Positions 16,207 to 25,319 of a stretch of DNA of 64,000 nt are shown here, piece by piece. The notes under the pieces were generated by a model. The model made no database searches. It was given only the letters and a program-made list of their open reading frames with translations, and had not been told where the DNA came from. The stretch covers positions 1,984,001 through 2,048,000 of the forward strand of contig NZ_CP025030.1 in the NCBI RefSeq assembly GCF_002812705.1, written 5' to 3'. The stretch's first letter is position 1, and each line of letters begins with the position of its first letter. A program made the position numbers and the translations under genes. The DNA comes from Achromobacter spanius. Lineage in GTDB: Bacteria > Pseudomonadota > Gammaproteobacteria > Burkholderiales > Burkholderiaceae_B.

Positions 16207-17708
16207 GGCGTTTCCTTTTGCGCGGCGTCGCGCACGGCGTTCTTCAACACCTTGCCGACGCTGGAGCGTGGCAGGCTGTCGTGGAAATGGAATTGTTTGG
16301 GCGTGGCGACCGGACCCAGCAGCGCGCGCACATGGGCTTTGAGCGCGTCGGCGTCGGCTTGCGCGCCAGGTTGTAGCTGGACGGCAGCGTGCACGGCCTC
16401 GCCCCATTTGTCGTCGGGCAAGCCGAACACCGAGCATTCGTACACCGAGGGGTGTGCCGACAGCGCGTTCTCGACGTCCACGGGATACACGTTGAAGCCG
16501 CCGGTGATGATGACGTCGCGCAGGCGGTCTTTCAGGAACAGGTAGCCACGCGCATCGATCAGGCCGGTGTCGCCCGTGTGCAGCCAGCCGTTGACCACGG
16601 TTTCCGCCGTCTTCTCGGGCAGGCGCCAGTAGCCGGTCATGGTCAGGTCCCCTTGCACCACCACTTCGCCGATCTCGCCCCGGGGCAGCAGCGCGCCATC
16701 GGCGCCCATGATGGCCACGTCCGACAGCCAGGTCACCCGGCCAACCGAGGCGCGGTTCTCGGGCGTTTCCAGGTCCGCGGGGCGCAGCACGGTGACGATC
16801 TGCGGCGCTTCGGTCTGGCCGTAGGTGGTGCCCAGCACGGGGCCGAAGAAGTCGCGCGCGCGGTCGATTTTTTCGGGCGGCATGGGGGCGCCGCCGTAGA
16901 TCAGGTTGCGCAGCCGGGGGAAGTCGGCGCGCGACACGCCTGGCTGCGCCATGATCATGTAGATCAGCGTGGGCGGCATGAAGCTCAGCGTGCCGCCCCG
17001 TTCGCGAAACGCCGCCGTGATGCTGGCCGGCGTCACGCTGTCCAGCAACAGGTGCGCGCCGCCACGCGCCAGGATGGGCAGCAGATAGGTGCCCGTGCCG
17101 TGCGTGATGGGGGCGGACACCACGTAGCGATCTTCGCTGGTCAGTTCCCAGCTGGCGATCTGGTTGATGATGCCCGCGTTCCACGCGCGGTACGGCTGCA
17201 TCACGCCCTTGGGCAACCCGGTCGTGCCGCCCGTGAACTTGATGGCCTGGCTGGCATCGCGTGACAAGTCGTGGCGCACGGGTTCGCGCCCGGCATAACG
17301 CTTGAGCAGCGCGCTCGCCGCCAGTTCTTCCGCGCTGTCTTCCAGATGGATGCGGGCGCCATCCGATGCGCCCGCCAGCGGCGCCCCGACGCCGTCGACG
17401 ATGACGATCGACGGCGCCGTGGCGTCCAGGATGCGCCCGATCTCACGCTCGGTGCTGCGGTAGTTGAGCGGTACCCAGACCTTGCCGCTGGCCATCACGG
17501 CCAGCAAGGCAAGGATGTGCCGCGCGGAATTGCCCGCGCAGATGGCCACGCGGGTTTGCGGGGCAGGGTCCAGGTCTTGCAAGGCGGCCGCCAGCGCCCG
17601 CGTGTCGGCCGCGAGTTCGGCGTAGGTCACGACGCCATCGGGGCCGTCCAGGGCTACGCGCTGCGGGTACTGCTCGGCGGCGCGGAAGAAAAAATCGATC
17701 GGGTACAC
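16203..17708 (-). CDS. AMP-dependent acyl-CoA synthetase
   Basis: 501 residues of the adenylate-forming family. The P-loop-like KFTGGTTGLPKG, the TYGQTEAP acyl-binding motif, HTGDTGLIDARGYLFLKDR and the hinge with IITGGFNVYPVDVENAL are all visible, with the catalytic lysine near RSSVGKVLKN at the C-terminus. It makes an acyl-CoA from a carboxylic acid. In this operon the acid is presumably the ligand of the adjacent Bug receptor, and the product feeds the citrate-synthase-like lyase. It starts 15 bp after the receptor gene. Confidence 0.93.
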   Translation of the reverse strand: MYPIDFFFRAAEQYPQRVALDGPDGVVTYAELAADTRALAAALQDLDPAPQTRVAICAGNSARHILALLAVMASGKVWVPLNYRSTEREIGRILDATAPSIVIVDGVGAPLAGASDGARIHLEDSAEELAASALLKRYAGREPVRHDLSRDASQAIKFTGGTTGLPKGVMQPYRAWNAGIINQIASWELTSEDRYVVSAPITHGTGTYLLPILARGGAHLLLDSVTPASITAAFRERGGTLSFMPPTLIYMIMAQPGVSRADFPRLRNLIYGGAPMPPEKIDRARDFFGPVLGTTYGQTEAPQIVTVLRPADLETPENRASVGRVTWLSDVAIMGADGALLPRGEIGEVVVQGDLTMTGYWRLPEKTAETVVNGWLHTGDTGLIDARGYLFLKDRLRDVIITGGFNVYPVDVENALSAHPSVYECSVFGLPDDKWGEAVHAAVQLQPGAQADADALKAHVRALLGPVATPKQFHFHDSLPRSSVGKVLKNAVRDAAQKETP

Positions 17709-17723
17709 CTGTGCTCCTTGAAC

Positions 17724-18713
17724 CTAGTTGGCCTTGATGTTGGCGCGCTTGACCACGGCGCCCCATTTGTCGATTTCGCTGTCGATCTTCTTGCTGAAGG
17801 TCTGCGGGGTATTCGGCGGCTGCGGCGCGTAGAAGCCAGCCTGCTTGTAGGACGCCTGCACTGCCGGGCTGGCCAGCGCCTTGTTCAAGGCCTCGTTCAA
17901 GCGCTTGACGACGGCGTCGGGCGTACCGGCGGGCGCCACCAGGCCGAACCAGGATTCCACGTCGAAGCCGGGCAGGCCGGATTCGGCCAGCGTGGGCACA
18001 TCGGGGGTGGCATCCAACCGCTTGGGCGACGTGACGCCCAGCGCGCGCAGCTTGCCGGCCTGCACATGCGGCAGCGATGACGGCAGGTTGTCGAACATGG
18101 AATCCACTTGTCCGCCCAGCAGATCGGCCACGGCCGGGCCGCTGCCGCGATACGGCACGTGCAGGATGTCGGTGCCGGTTTCCATCTTGAAGAGCTCGCA
18201 CGACAGGTGGATGGACGAGCCGCTGCCGGACGATGCGCAGGTCAGCTTGCCGGGGTGGGCCTTGGCGTAGGCGATGTATTCCTGCACCGTCTTGATGGGC
18301 ACCTTGGGGTTGACCACCAGAATGTTGGGAATGGTGGCGACCAGGCCGACCGGCTTGAAGTCTTTGATGAAGTCGTAGTTGAGCTGGCTGTACAGCGAGC
18401 GGTTGATGGTGTTGGCGATGGAGCCCATGTACAGCGTGTAGCCGTCGGCCGTGGCGCGCGACACGATTTCCGCGCCGATATTGCTGTTGGCGCCCGTCTT
18501 GTTTTCGACGACGACGCTTTGCCCAAGCTCTTCCGTCAGCGACTTGGCCATCAAGCGCGCGACGATGTCGGTGGCCCCGCCGGCGGCGTAACCCACCACG
18601 ATGGTGACGGGCCTGTCGGGATAGGGCGCGGCCGCAAGCGAAGCGCCATTGATGGCAAGCGTGCCGCTCAGGGCGGCCGCGATGGCGGCCAGCCTCCTGG
18701 TGATTGTCTTCAT
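17724..18713 (-). CDS. Tripartite tricarboxylate (Bug) substrate-binding receptor
   Basis: 329 residues. The signal peptide MKTITRRLAAIAAAL ends near ASLAAAPYPDR. Hallmarks of the Bug family are seen: YPDRPVTIVVGYAAGGATDI, the VVVENKTGANSNIGAE loop, HVPYRGSGPAVADLLGGQVD and the PDVPTLAESGLPGFD segment. These periplasmic receptors bind small carboxylates; the membrane partners TctA/TctB are not nearby, as is common for the expanded Bug set in Alcaligenaceae. First gene of the operon, divergent from the IclR regulator. Confidence 0.95.
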   Translation of the reverse strand: MKTITRRLAAIAAALSGTLAINGASLAAAPYPDRPVTIVVGYAAGGATDIVARLMAKSLTEELGQSVVVENKTGANSNIGAEIVSRATADGYTLYMGSIANTINRSLYSQLNYDFIKDFKPVGLVATIPNILVVNPKVPIKTVQEYIAYAKAHPGKLTCASSGSGSSIHLSCELFKMETGTDILHVPYRGSGPAVADLLGGQVDSMFDNLPSSLPHVQAGKLRALGVTSPKRLDATPDVPTLAESGLPGFDVESWFGLVAPAGTPDAVVKRLNEALNKALASPAVQASYKQAGFYAPQPPNTPQTFSKKIDSEIDKWGAVVKRANIKAN

Positions 18714-18738
18714 TGTTGTCTCCGTCCTGTTTGTCTAG

Positions 18739-18816
18739 TATTTGGACAGATCTTTGTCTGCCCGTTTTCATATTGGGCTCAGTCGAGGGCGTCATCAACG
18801 CAGCGTGTCCAAAATA
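18739..18816. promoter_or_regulatory. Putative IclR-type operators in the divergent region
   Basis: TATTTGGACA (18739-18748) and its near complement TGTCCAAAATA (18806-18816) lie at opposite ends of the divergent intergenic region, and GACAGATCTTTGTC (18745-18758) is a local inverted repeat. They flank the promoters of the Bug receptor and iclR-type genes, as expected for autoregulation and operon control. Confidence 0.45.
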
Positions 18817-19580
18817 TGAACAAACGTGAATCGGAAGAGACTGGCCCGCGCATCCTGCGCCGTGGGCTGCGGGTGTTGGGGGTGTTGCGGCAGGCGGGGG
18901 CCGGGGGCATGCACGTGGCCGATATCGCGCGCGCGGCGGGAATGCAGCGGTCCACCGTCTACCGCTATCTGGATGTGCTGATGGAAGAGGGCTACGCCCT
19001 GCGCGAGCCAAATGCGCCGCGCTGGCGCTTGGCGGAGCTGGGGGTGATGCTGGCGGACGACCCCCACGCGCAGGCGGTGCGGCGGCTGCGGCCGATACTG
19101 CGCCAGATCAGCGATGTAACGGGCGACTCGGCCTTCCTGATCTGCCGCGCGGCCAATGATTCGCTGTGCCTGCACCGCGAGGTGGGCAACTACGCCGTGC
19201 AGGTGCTGGCGGTTACGGTGGGCCACCGTCAGCCCTTGGGCGTGGGGGCGGCGGGGCTGGCGCTATTGGCCGCCTTGCCGCCGGGCGAAGCCGATGATGT
19301 GGTGACGCAAAACGCGCAAGCCTTGAGCGCCTATGGCGGCATGACCGCCGCGCACATGCGGCGCCTGGTGGAGAACACGCGGGGGCGAGGCTGGTCGGTG
19401 GTGGGCAACGCCGCCGTGCCCGGGGTGCTGGGCGTCGGCGTGGCGCTGTGCGATGCAAGCGGCTATCCGCGTCTGGCGGTCAGCGTGTCCAGCGTGATCG
19501 ACCGCATGCAGGCCACGCGCCAGCGCAGCATTGCCGAGCTCATCCGCACGCACCTGGCGCAGGACGAAGCCGGGCTGTAG
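18816..19580 (+). CDS. IclR-family transcriptional regulator
   Basis: 254 residues from the ATG at 18816. The N-terminal winged helix-turn-helix spans about 12-75 (GLRVLGVLRQAGAGGMHVAD, RAAGMQRSTVYRYLDVLMEE), followed by the IclR effector domain (CLHREVGNYAVQVLAVTVGH, PLGVGAAGLALLAAL). It is divergently transcribed from the Bug receptor/acyl-CoA synthetase operon and is the obvious candidate to control it in response to the pathway substrate. Confidence 0.93.
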   Translation: MNKRESEETGPRILRRGLRVLGVLRQAGAGGMHVADIARAAGMQRSTVYRYLDVLMEEGYALREPNAPRWRLAELGVMLADDPHAQAVRRLRPILRQISDVTGDSAFLICRAANDSLCLHREVGNYAVQVLAVTVGHRQPLGVGAAGLALLAALPPGEADDVVTQNAQALSAYGGMTAAHMRRLVENTRGRGWSVVGNAAVPGVLGVGVALCDASGYPRLAVSVSSVIDRMQATRQRSIAELIRTHLAQDEAGL

Positions 19581-19597
19581 CGCGGCGCGCGGGCGTA

Positions 19598-20146
19598 TCA
19601 GGCGGCCGCTGCTGACGGGGGCGCGCGATACGTTTTCTGATAGTGCACCGTGAACGTCTTGAAGGCGTCCAGCGCCTTGTGCGGGTCGTGGCCGGGCTTG
19701 ACCAGGAAGCTGTTGAAGCCCACGCGCGCCTGGTAGTGGATGGTGTCGATCATGACGTCACCCACCGCGCGCAGTTCGCCTGCCCATTGGTACTGCGTGC
19801 GCAGCAACTGCGCCAGCGAATAACCGCGGCCGTCCGTGTAGTTGGGAAAGTCCACGGCGATGAAGGCGATGCCGGCCGGGTTCAGGGTGCCGTCGGCGTC
19901 AAGCAGGTCATGCAGGTCGGCGTCGGGTTCGAGCAGCACGGCCACGGGATGTTCGTGGCGGCGCAAGGTGGCGCGCGAGGTCTTCCAGATGGATAGCGGC
20001 ACGACCCAGCCGGGTTCGTCCGTGGGCACCTGGCCTTCAGCGGCCACTTCGGGTTCGGGCACGAACGGGCGCGACGTATCGGCTTGCAGGCGGCCGTCAA
20101 GAATCAGGTGCGGGCCGGGGGCGTCGTGGGCGTAGAGGTCAGACAT
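19598..20146 (-). CDS. DUF934 family protein, sulfite-reductase partner
   Basis: 182 residues from the ATG at 20144-20146, which overlaps the cysI end by 8 bp. DUF934 proteins are found next to CysI-type sulfite reductases in betaproteobacteria. Here IAFIAVDFPNYTDGRGYSLAQLLR and LRAVGDVMIDTIHYQARVGF are the conserved core. No signal peptide. It presumably helps assimilatory sulfate reduction, perhaps with electron transfer or assembly, but the exact role is not shown by the sequence. Confidence 0.88.
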   Translation of the reverse strand: MSDLYAHDAPGPHLILDGRLQADTSRPFVPEPEVAAEGQVPTDEPGWVVPLSIWKTSRATLRRHEHPVAVLLEPDADLHDLLDADGTLNPAGIAFIAVDFPNYTDGRGYSLAQLLRTQYQWAGELRAVGDVMIDTIHYQARVGFNSFLVKPGHDPHKALDAFKTFTVHYQKTYRAPPSAAAA

Positions 20147-21881
20147 GGGCGGGCTCGGCGCTTTGTGCGGGTTTGGCGAAGGCGGGATCGGCGTAGACGT
20201 CCTGCTTGAAGGGGTCGATGCCAACGCGGTCCACCACGTCGATGAAGCGCTCGGTTTCGCTGTCGCGCAGGCCCAGGTAGGTGCGGATCAGGCGGTCCAC
20301 CACGCCGGGCACCTGGTCGCGCGCGAACGAGGGGCCGATGATGCGGCCCACGGCGGCGCCGCCGCCACGGGTGGATTCCAGGTCGGGCAGGGGCTTGGCG
20401 GCGCCGTTTTGGCGGCCACCCAGCGTGACCTGATACCACTCTTCGCCGGCCTTATCGACCCCCAGGATGCCGATGTGCCCCACGTGGTGGTGGCCACAGG
20501 AGTTGATGCAGCCCGAGATGTTCAGGTCCAGTTCGCCGATTTCGAACAGGTAGTCCAGGTCGTCGAATTGGCGTTGGATGGCTTCGGCCACGGGGATGGA
20601 TACCGCGTTGGCCAGCGCGCAGAAATCGCCGCCCGGACAGGCGATGATGTTGGTCAACAAGCCGACGTTGGGTGTGGCCAGGTTCAGCGCTTCCAGCTTC
20701 TGCCAAAGCTCGTGCAGACGGGCGCGGCGCACGTCGGCCAGAATCAGGTTCTGTTCGTGCGAGACGCGCAGTTCACCGTATCCGTAGGCGTCGGCCAGGT
20801 CGGCCACGGCGTCCATCTGGTCTGCGGTGATGTCGCCGGGCGGCACGCCGGTGGGCTTGAGCGAAACGGTGACGGCGGCGTATCCCGCGACCTTGTGCGC
20901 GTGCACGTTGGTGCGCAGCCAGCGTGCAAAGCGCTTGTCGCCGGCGGCCAGGGCGTCGGTGTTGTCGGTGTCTTGCGCGGCGGCGGCATCGTACTGCGGC
21001 CATACGAAGCGGGCCTTGATGCCGTCAACGAATTCCTGGGTGATGGTGTCGGGGCCGCCCTTGATGAGCTGCCACTGTTCATCGACCTGCTGGGCATAGA
21101 CTTCGGGCGTCAGGTCCTTGACCAGGATCTTGATGCGCGCCTTGTACTTGTTGTCGCGGCGGCCATGCAGGTTGTAGACGCGCAGCGCGGCTTGCAGATA
21201 GGTCAGCAGATGCTGCCATTCCACGAAGGGGTTGATCAGCTTGCCGACGATGGGCGTGCGGCCCATGCCGCCGCCGACCCACACGCGAAAGCCTAGCGTG
21301 CCATCGCGTTCAACGGCTTGCAGGCCGATATCGTGCACGCCCACGGCCGCGCGGTCTTGCACGGCGCCGCTGACGGCGATTTTGAATTTGCGCGGCAGGA
21401 AAGCGAATTCGGGGTGCAGCGTGGACCACTGGCGAATGATCTCGCACCAGACGAGCGGGTCAACGAGTTCATCGGGCGCGACGCCGGCGAAGTGGTCGGT
21501 GGTGGTGTTGCGGATGCAGTTGCCGCTGGTCTGGATGGCGTGCATCTGGACGGTGGCGAGTTCCGCCAGGATGTCCGGCACGTCTTCCAACTTGGGCCAG
21601 TTGAACTGGATGTTCTGGCGGGTGCTGAAGTGGCCGTAGCCGCGATCCCACTTGCGCGCGATGTGCGCCAGCGTGCGCAGTTGGCGCGACGCCAGCATGC
21701 CGTACGGAATAGCCACGCGCAGCATGGGCGCGTGGCGCTGGATGTACAGGCCGTTCTGCAAGCGCAGAACGCGGAATTCATCTTCGGTAAGCTGGCCGTC
21801 GAGGAAGCGGCGCGTCTGATCGGCAAACTGCGCCACTCGCTGCTCGACAAGCTGCTGGTCGACGGGGTCATACACGTACAT
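20139..21881 (-). CDS. cysI: Nitrite/sulfite reductase, CysI-type haemoprotein
   Basis: 580 residues. Reduces sulfite to sulfide (six electrons) with a sirohaem and a 4Fe-4S cluster. The cluster ligands are C415-x5-C421 (CPGGDFC) and C458-x3-C462 (SGCINSCGHH). The N-terminal RHAPMLRVAIPYGML and GHFSTRQNIQFNW segments are the ferredoxin-type sirohaem-binding parts. It starts the operon with the DUF934 gene. The AT-rich stretch just upstream (21950-22010) is where a CysB-type promoter would be expected, although no site is certain. Confidence 0.93.
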   Translation of the reverse strand: MYVYDPVDQQLVEQRVAQFADQTRRFLDGQLTEDEFRVLRLQNGLYIQRHAPMLRVAIPYGMLASRQLRTLAHIARKWDRGYGHFSTRQNIQFNWPKLEDVPDILAELATVQMHAIQTSGNCIRNTTTDHFAGVAPDELVDPLVWCEIIRQWSTLHPEFAFLPRKFKIAVSGAVQDRAAVGVHDIGLQAVERDGTLGFRVWVGGGMGRTPIVGKLINPFVEWQHLLTYLQAALRVYNLHGRRDNKYKARIKILVKDLTPEVYAQQVDEQWQLIKGGPDTITQEFVDGIKARFVWPQYDAAAAQDTDNTDALAAGDKRFARWLRTNVHAHKVAGYAAVTVSLKPTGVPPGDITADQMDAVADLADAYGYGELRVSHEQNLILADVRRARLHELWQKLEALNLATPNVGLLTNIIACPGGDFCALANAVSIPVAEAIQRQFDDLDYLFEIGELDLNISGCINSCGHHHVGHIGILGVDKAGEEWYQVTLGGRQNGAAKPLPDLESTRGGGAAVGRIIGPSFARDQVPGVVDRLIRTYLGLRDSETERFIDVVDRVGIDPFKQDVYADPAFAKPAQSAEPAHV

Positions 21882-21995
21882 GTCTACTGCCCTTGTGGTC
21901 TTCTCGGTCTGAGCCCTTCCGCGCCCGGCGCGGGGCGGCGGAAAAGGGGATTCATAACCGTAACAGGCAGCAGATATCAGCGTCTAAGTCATTCT

Positions 21996-22027
21996 CGTAA
22001 TAAGAAAATAAGGCGGCGGTCCGCCTT
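21996..22027 (-). terminator. Putative terminator of the LysR transcript
   Basis: On the minus strand AAGGCGG and CCGCCTT (22010-22027) form a hairpin followed by a T-rich TTATTTTCTTATT. It would stop transcription from the LysR gene (22506-23432) before cysI. Confidence 0.55.
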
Positions 22028-22071
22028 GGGGCGGCGGGATTTGATCACCGCCGCGATGGCGATCGGCCCCA

Positions 22072-22506
22072 CCCCAACCACAGGTCCCCAAAAGGCACGT
22101 AGGATGGGTGAAGCGCGGCAGGACCCAGGCAAGAACCCCAACACCGACCGCGCGCAACCCATCAAACGTCGGTGACCACCCGGCAATTTTTGCCACGGCG
22201 CAATCACCGTCCGATGGGTTGCGCGCGTTTGGCATTCGCATTCTTCTGCCGTCCATCCTCGCGCTTCACCCATCCTACGATGCGGTGATCGGCTCGCCCC
22301 AACCACAGGTCCCCAAAAGGCACGTAGGATGGGTGAAGCGCGGCAGGACCGAGGCAAGAACCCCAACACCGACCGCGCGCAACCCATCAAACGCCGGTGA
22401 CCACCCGGCAATTTTTGCCACGGCGCAATCACCGTCCGATGGGTTGCGCGCGTTTGGCATTCGCATTCTTCTGCCGTCCATCCTCGCGCTTCACCCATCC
22501 TACGAT
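22072..22506. repeat. 225-bp tandem duplication carrying paired hairpin repeats
   Basis: The block starting CCCCAACCACAGG at 22072 is repeated at 22297 with only a few changes, a period of 225 bp; the second copy ends at the LysR stop codon. Each copy contains a GTAGGATGGGTGAAGCGCG ... GCGCAACCCATC hairpin unit followed by its mirror-image GATGGGTTGCGCGCG ... GCGCTTCACCCATCCTAC. The same unit occurs elsewhere in this window (28761-29143, 46999-48436, 58734-58864). No open frame here looks coding. Confidence 0.85.
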
Positions 22507-23432
22507 CAGCGTTCGGCCTCTCCGGCCGCCGCGCCGATCCCCCGCACGATGTGGTCCAGCAGTTCTCTTGCGGCGGGGGAAATGTGGCGGCCGGCGCGGC
22601 TCAGGACGTGCAGGCTGCCCTGGTTCAAAATCGGGTTGGCCAGGGGCAGGCTGGCCAGGCGCTGGGCGCGCATGTCGGCGGTGACGGCGATGGGGGGTGT
22701 TAGCGCGTACCCGATGCCCGCCGCCGCGAACTGCCACAGCGCCTTGAAGGACGACGTCGTCAGCACGTTACGCAGCCGCACCTGTTCGCTGATTTCGGCG
22801 GCCTGTATGTGTTGCCGGACCCCAAAGCCTTCCTGCATCGACGCGCCGGGATAATCGGCCAGGTCTGTCAACAGCAGCGGCCGGCCCAGCCGGGTCAGCG
22901 GATGGTCTTGCTGCACGATGGCGCGGATGGGTTCGGGGCGCGAATAGTGCGTGCGCAGGCGCGCGTCGTTGGGCGGCTGGAAGACCAGCCCGATGTAAGC
23001 ACGGTCGTCCACGATGCGCTGCACGATTTCCGACGTGCGCGCCACGTCGATGTCCAACGTCACCTCGGGGTGGCTGCGCCAATAGCCGGGCAGCACGCGG
23101 TCGAACATCAGTTCGACGAAACCCTCGCCCAGCACCAGGTCGATATGGCCGCGTTCGGCGTTGCGCAGGCTGTCGATCTCGGAAAAGAAGCTTTCCTGAA
23201 TGTTCTGCTGGCGCTTCACGTAGCGCGCCAGGATGTGGCCGGCGTCGGTGGGCACGACCCCCCGCCCGCGGCGTTCGAACAGCGCCATGCCGCAGTCGCG
23301 CTCCAGCGCGGCGATGGCGCGGCTGACGGCGGAGGGGTCCATGTCCAGCACTTCGGCGGCGCCGCGCACGGAGCCCCGGCTCATGACCTGCATGAAATAG
23401 TGGGTGCGGCGGGCGTCTAGTTTTTCATCCAT
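22506..23432 (-). CDS. LysR-family transcriptional regulator
   Basis: 308 residues. The N-terminal HTH (FMQVMSRGSVRGAAEVLDMD, SAVSRAIAALERDCGMALFE) is followed by the LysR effector-binding domain. The stop codon (22506-22508) sits at the boundary of the 225-bp repeat. It is divergent from the DUF3100 membrane-protein gene at 23891, and a clean palindrome lies between them (23552-23572), so it probably controls that gene. The effector is unknown. Confidence 0.93.
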   Translation of the reverse strand: MDEKLDARRTHYFMQVMSRGSVRGAAEVLDMDPSAVSRAIAALERDCGMALFERRGRGVVPTDAGHILARYVKRQQNIQESFFSEIDSLRNAERGHIDLVLGEGFVELMFDRVLPGYWRSHPEVTLDIDVARTSEIVQRIVDDRAYIGLVFQPPNDARLRTHYSRPEPIRAIVQQDHPLTRLGRPLLLTDLADYPGASMQEGFGVRQHIQAAEISEQVRLRNVLTTSSFKALWQFAAAGIGYALTPPIAVTADMRAQRLASLPLANPILNQGSLHVLSRAGRHISPAARELLDHIVRGIGAAAGEAER

Positions 23433-23551
23433 GGCGGGCTCTTGAAGGCAGGCGGCGGGCGGGGTGGTGCGGCGGCAGATCCACAGTGGCGGATCAGGGT
23501 TTACCCGAACCTTTTGGGATGTCGTGCAAAATTTTCCCAGGAAAAGGCCGT

Positions 23552-23572
23552 GCGTTGCATTTTACGCAACGC
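23552..23572. promoter_or_regulatory. LysR-type operator
   Basis: GCGTTGC (23552-23558) and GCAACGC (23566-23572) form a perfect 7-bp inverted repeat around a 7-bp A/T-rich spacer. It lies 120 bp upstream of the LysR start and in the divergent region to the DUF3100 gene, the standard place for a LysR site. Confidence 0.55.
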
Positions 23573-23654
23573 TTATACCCGCGCGATGTCATGGTTGCCG
23601 ATCGGACCCCCAGGCGAAAATCGCGCCTGCTGTTCGCGCACGCAGTTGGGTGTC

Positions 23655-23870
23655 CGGATCGCTGGTTCGCCGGTCGCCGGTCGCGGGTCGTAGGTCGCGG
23701 GTCGTAGGTCTCAGGTCGCCGGATAGCCAGACGCCGGACCGCCGAATGGCCTGATCGGCTGATCGCCGGATTGCCAGCCGCCGGCCAGCGGCCACCAAAC
23801 CTGCGGATTGCCGACCGGCGGACCGCCGACCGCCGGACCGCCGGATCGCCGAACCAACGAAAACATACTC
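23655..23870. repeat. Low-complexity CCGGA/GCCGAC-rich repeat stretch
   Basis: Degenerate repeats of GGTCGCCGG, CGCCGGA and GACCGCCG fill this 216-bp stretch, including two exact 14-bp units (23680-23693 and 23694-23707). No plausible gene is seen; the DUF3100 gene begins 21 bp beyond it. Confidence 0.6.
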
Positions 23871-23890
23871 ACGTTCATCAGGGGAAATTG

Positions 23891-25228
23891 ATGTCTTATG
23901 CCAGCGCCAGTCTGGCCGCGCCTTCCATGTCGCTATCCGCCCGCGTTCGAATGCTTGCCGCCATTTTGTTGGTGGTGGTCATTTCCGAAGCGATCGGCAG
24001 CGTCACGTTTTCGGTGGGCCCGGGCAAGATCGTTCTGCAACCGATGCTTTGGGCCATTTTCATTGGCGCCATCGTGGCGGCTTTTGGTCAGCGACTGCCC
24101 ATGGGCAGCGCCATCGACAAGGCCATGCAGACCCGCATCAGCGGCTATCTGCAATACGCCTTGCTGCCGTTCCTGGCCAAGCTGGGCCTGATGGTGGGCG
24201 GTGCGCTGCCGCAAGTGCGCGAAGCCGGCTGGGCGCTGGTGTTCCAGGAATTCGGCCACTTCTTCGGCACCATGGCCATCGGCCTGCCGTTGGCACTATT
24301 GCTGGGCATCAAGCGTGAAGCCATCGGCGCCACCTTCTCGGTGGGCCGCGAGCCCAGCCTGGCCATCATCGGCGAGCGCTACGGCATGAACTCACCGGAA
24401 GGCCGTGGCGTGATGGCCGAGTACATCACGGGCACGGTGATCGGCGCGCTGTTCGTGGCCCTGATGGCCGGCTTCATCACCAGCCTGAACATTTTTGATC
24501 CGCGATCGCTGGCCATGGGCGCCGGCGTGGGCTCGGGCAGCATGATGGCCGCCGGCGTGGGTGCGATCGCTTCCCAGCAGACGCCCGAAATGGCGCATCA
24601 GGTGGCCGCGCTGGCCGCTGCCGCCAACTTGCTGACGACGGTGGTGGGCGTGTACTTCACGCTGTTCATTTCGCTGCCGACCACCATCTTCCTGTACGGC
24701 AAGCTGGAACCCGTGCTGGGCCGCTTCTCGCGCGGCAAGTCCGATGACGCCGTGGTCGACAGCAGCGTGTCGGAAGACGTGCCGGCGCATAACTCCAAAT
24801 TGGGCTTTGGCGACCGCCTGACCGCCTATGTCATCTGCGGCCTGTTCGCGCTGGTGGGTAACCGCCTGGGCTACAACGTGCCGTTCATGGACGCGCTGCC
24901 GGGCATGGGCATCATCATCCTGCTGGTCGTGCTGACCGACCTGATCCTGCGTGTGGTGCCCAAGCTGCCGGCCGTGTTCGTGCTGTCGCTGATCGCCATG
25001 ACCGCGGGCTGCCCGGGCGTGCTGCCGTATTCGGACCAGATCATCGCGCTGGTCGGCAAGGTGAACTTCCTGCCGTTCACGACCGTCATCCTGGCCATGG
25101 CCGGGCTGTCGATCCTGAAGGACCTGCCCGCCTTCCGCAAGCTGGGCTGGAAGATCGTGGTGGTGTCCCTGGCCGCCAACGCAGGCACCTTCCTGGGCGC
25201 CACGATGATCGCGGAATTCTTCCACTGA
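23891..25228 (+). CDS. DUF3100 family polytopic membrane protein, probable transporter
   Basis: 445 residues, ATG at 23891 preceded by GGGGAAATTG. About ten to eleven hydrophobic segments are visible (for example MLAAILLVVVISEAIGSVTF, LLPFLAKLGLMVGGALPQV, MGIIILLVVLTDLI, AVFVLSLIAMTAGCPGVLPY), with a soluble loop around 285-310. DUF3100 proteins are uncharacterised inner-membrane proteins often beside LysR genes and hydrolases. The pairing with a divergent LysR gene suggests a substrate-induced importer or exporter; the substrate is unknown. Confidence 0.85.
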   Translation: MSYASASLAAPSMSLSARVRMLAAILLVVVISEAIGSVTFSVGPGKIVLQPMLWAIFIGAIVAAFGQRLPMGSAIDKAMQTRISGYLQYALLPFLAKLGLMVGGALPQVREAGWALVFQEFGHFFGTMAIGLPLALLLGIKREAIGATFSVGREPSLAIIGERYGMNSPEGRGVMAEYITGTVIGALFVALMAGFITSLNIFDPRSLAMGAGVGSGSMMAAGVGAIASQQTPEMAHQVAALAAAANLLTTVVGVYFTLFISLPTTIFLYGKLEPVLGRFSRGKSDDAVVDSSVSEDVPAHNSKLGFGDRLTAYVICGLFALVGNRLGYNVPFMDALPGMGIIILLVVLTDLILRVVPKLPAVFVLSLIAMTAGCPGVLPYSDQIIALVGKVNFLPFTTVILAMAGLSILKDLPAFRKLGWKIVVVSLAANAGTFLGATMIAEFFH

Positions 25229-25249
25229 TCGAACCGCGCTGAATGTGGA

Positions 25250-25284
25250 AAGGCCGCCTGACGGATGTTCAGGCGGCCTTTTTT
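25250..25284 (+). terminator. Rho-independent terminator after the DUF3100 gene
   Basis: AAGGCCGCCTGA and TCAGGCGGCCTT form a 12-bp stem followed by a T-run, 22 bp after the stop codon. Confidence 0.9.
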
Positions 25285-25319
25285 ACATGGTGGGTCGTGG
25301 GCTGACGGCCGTGCTGCGC

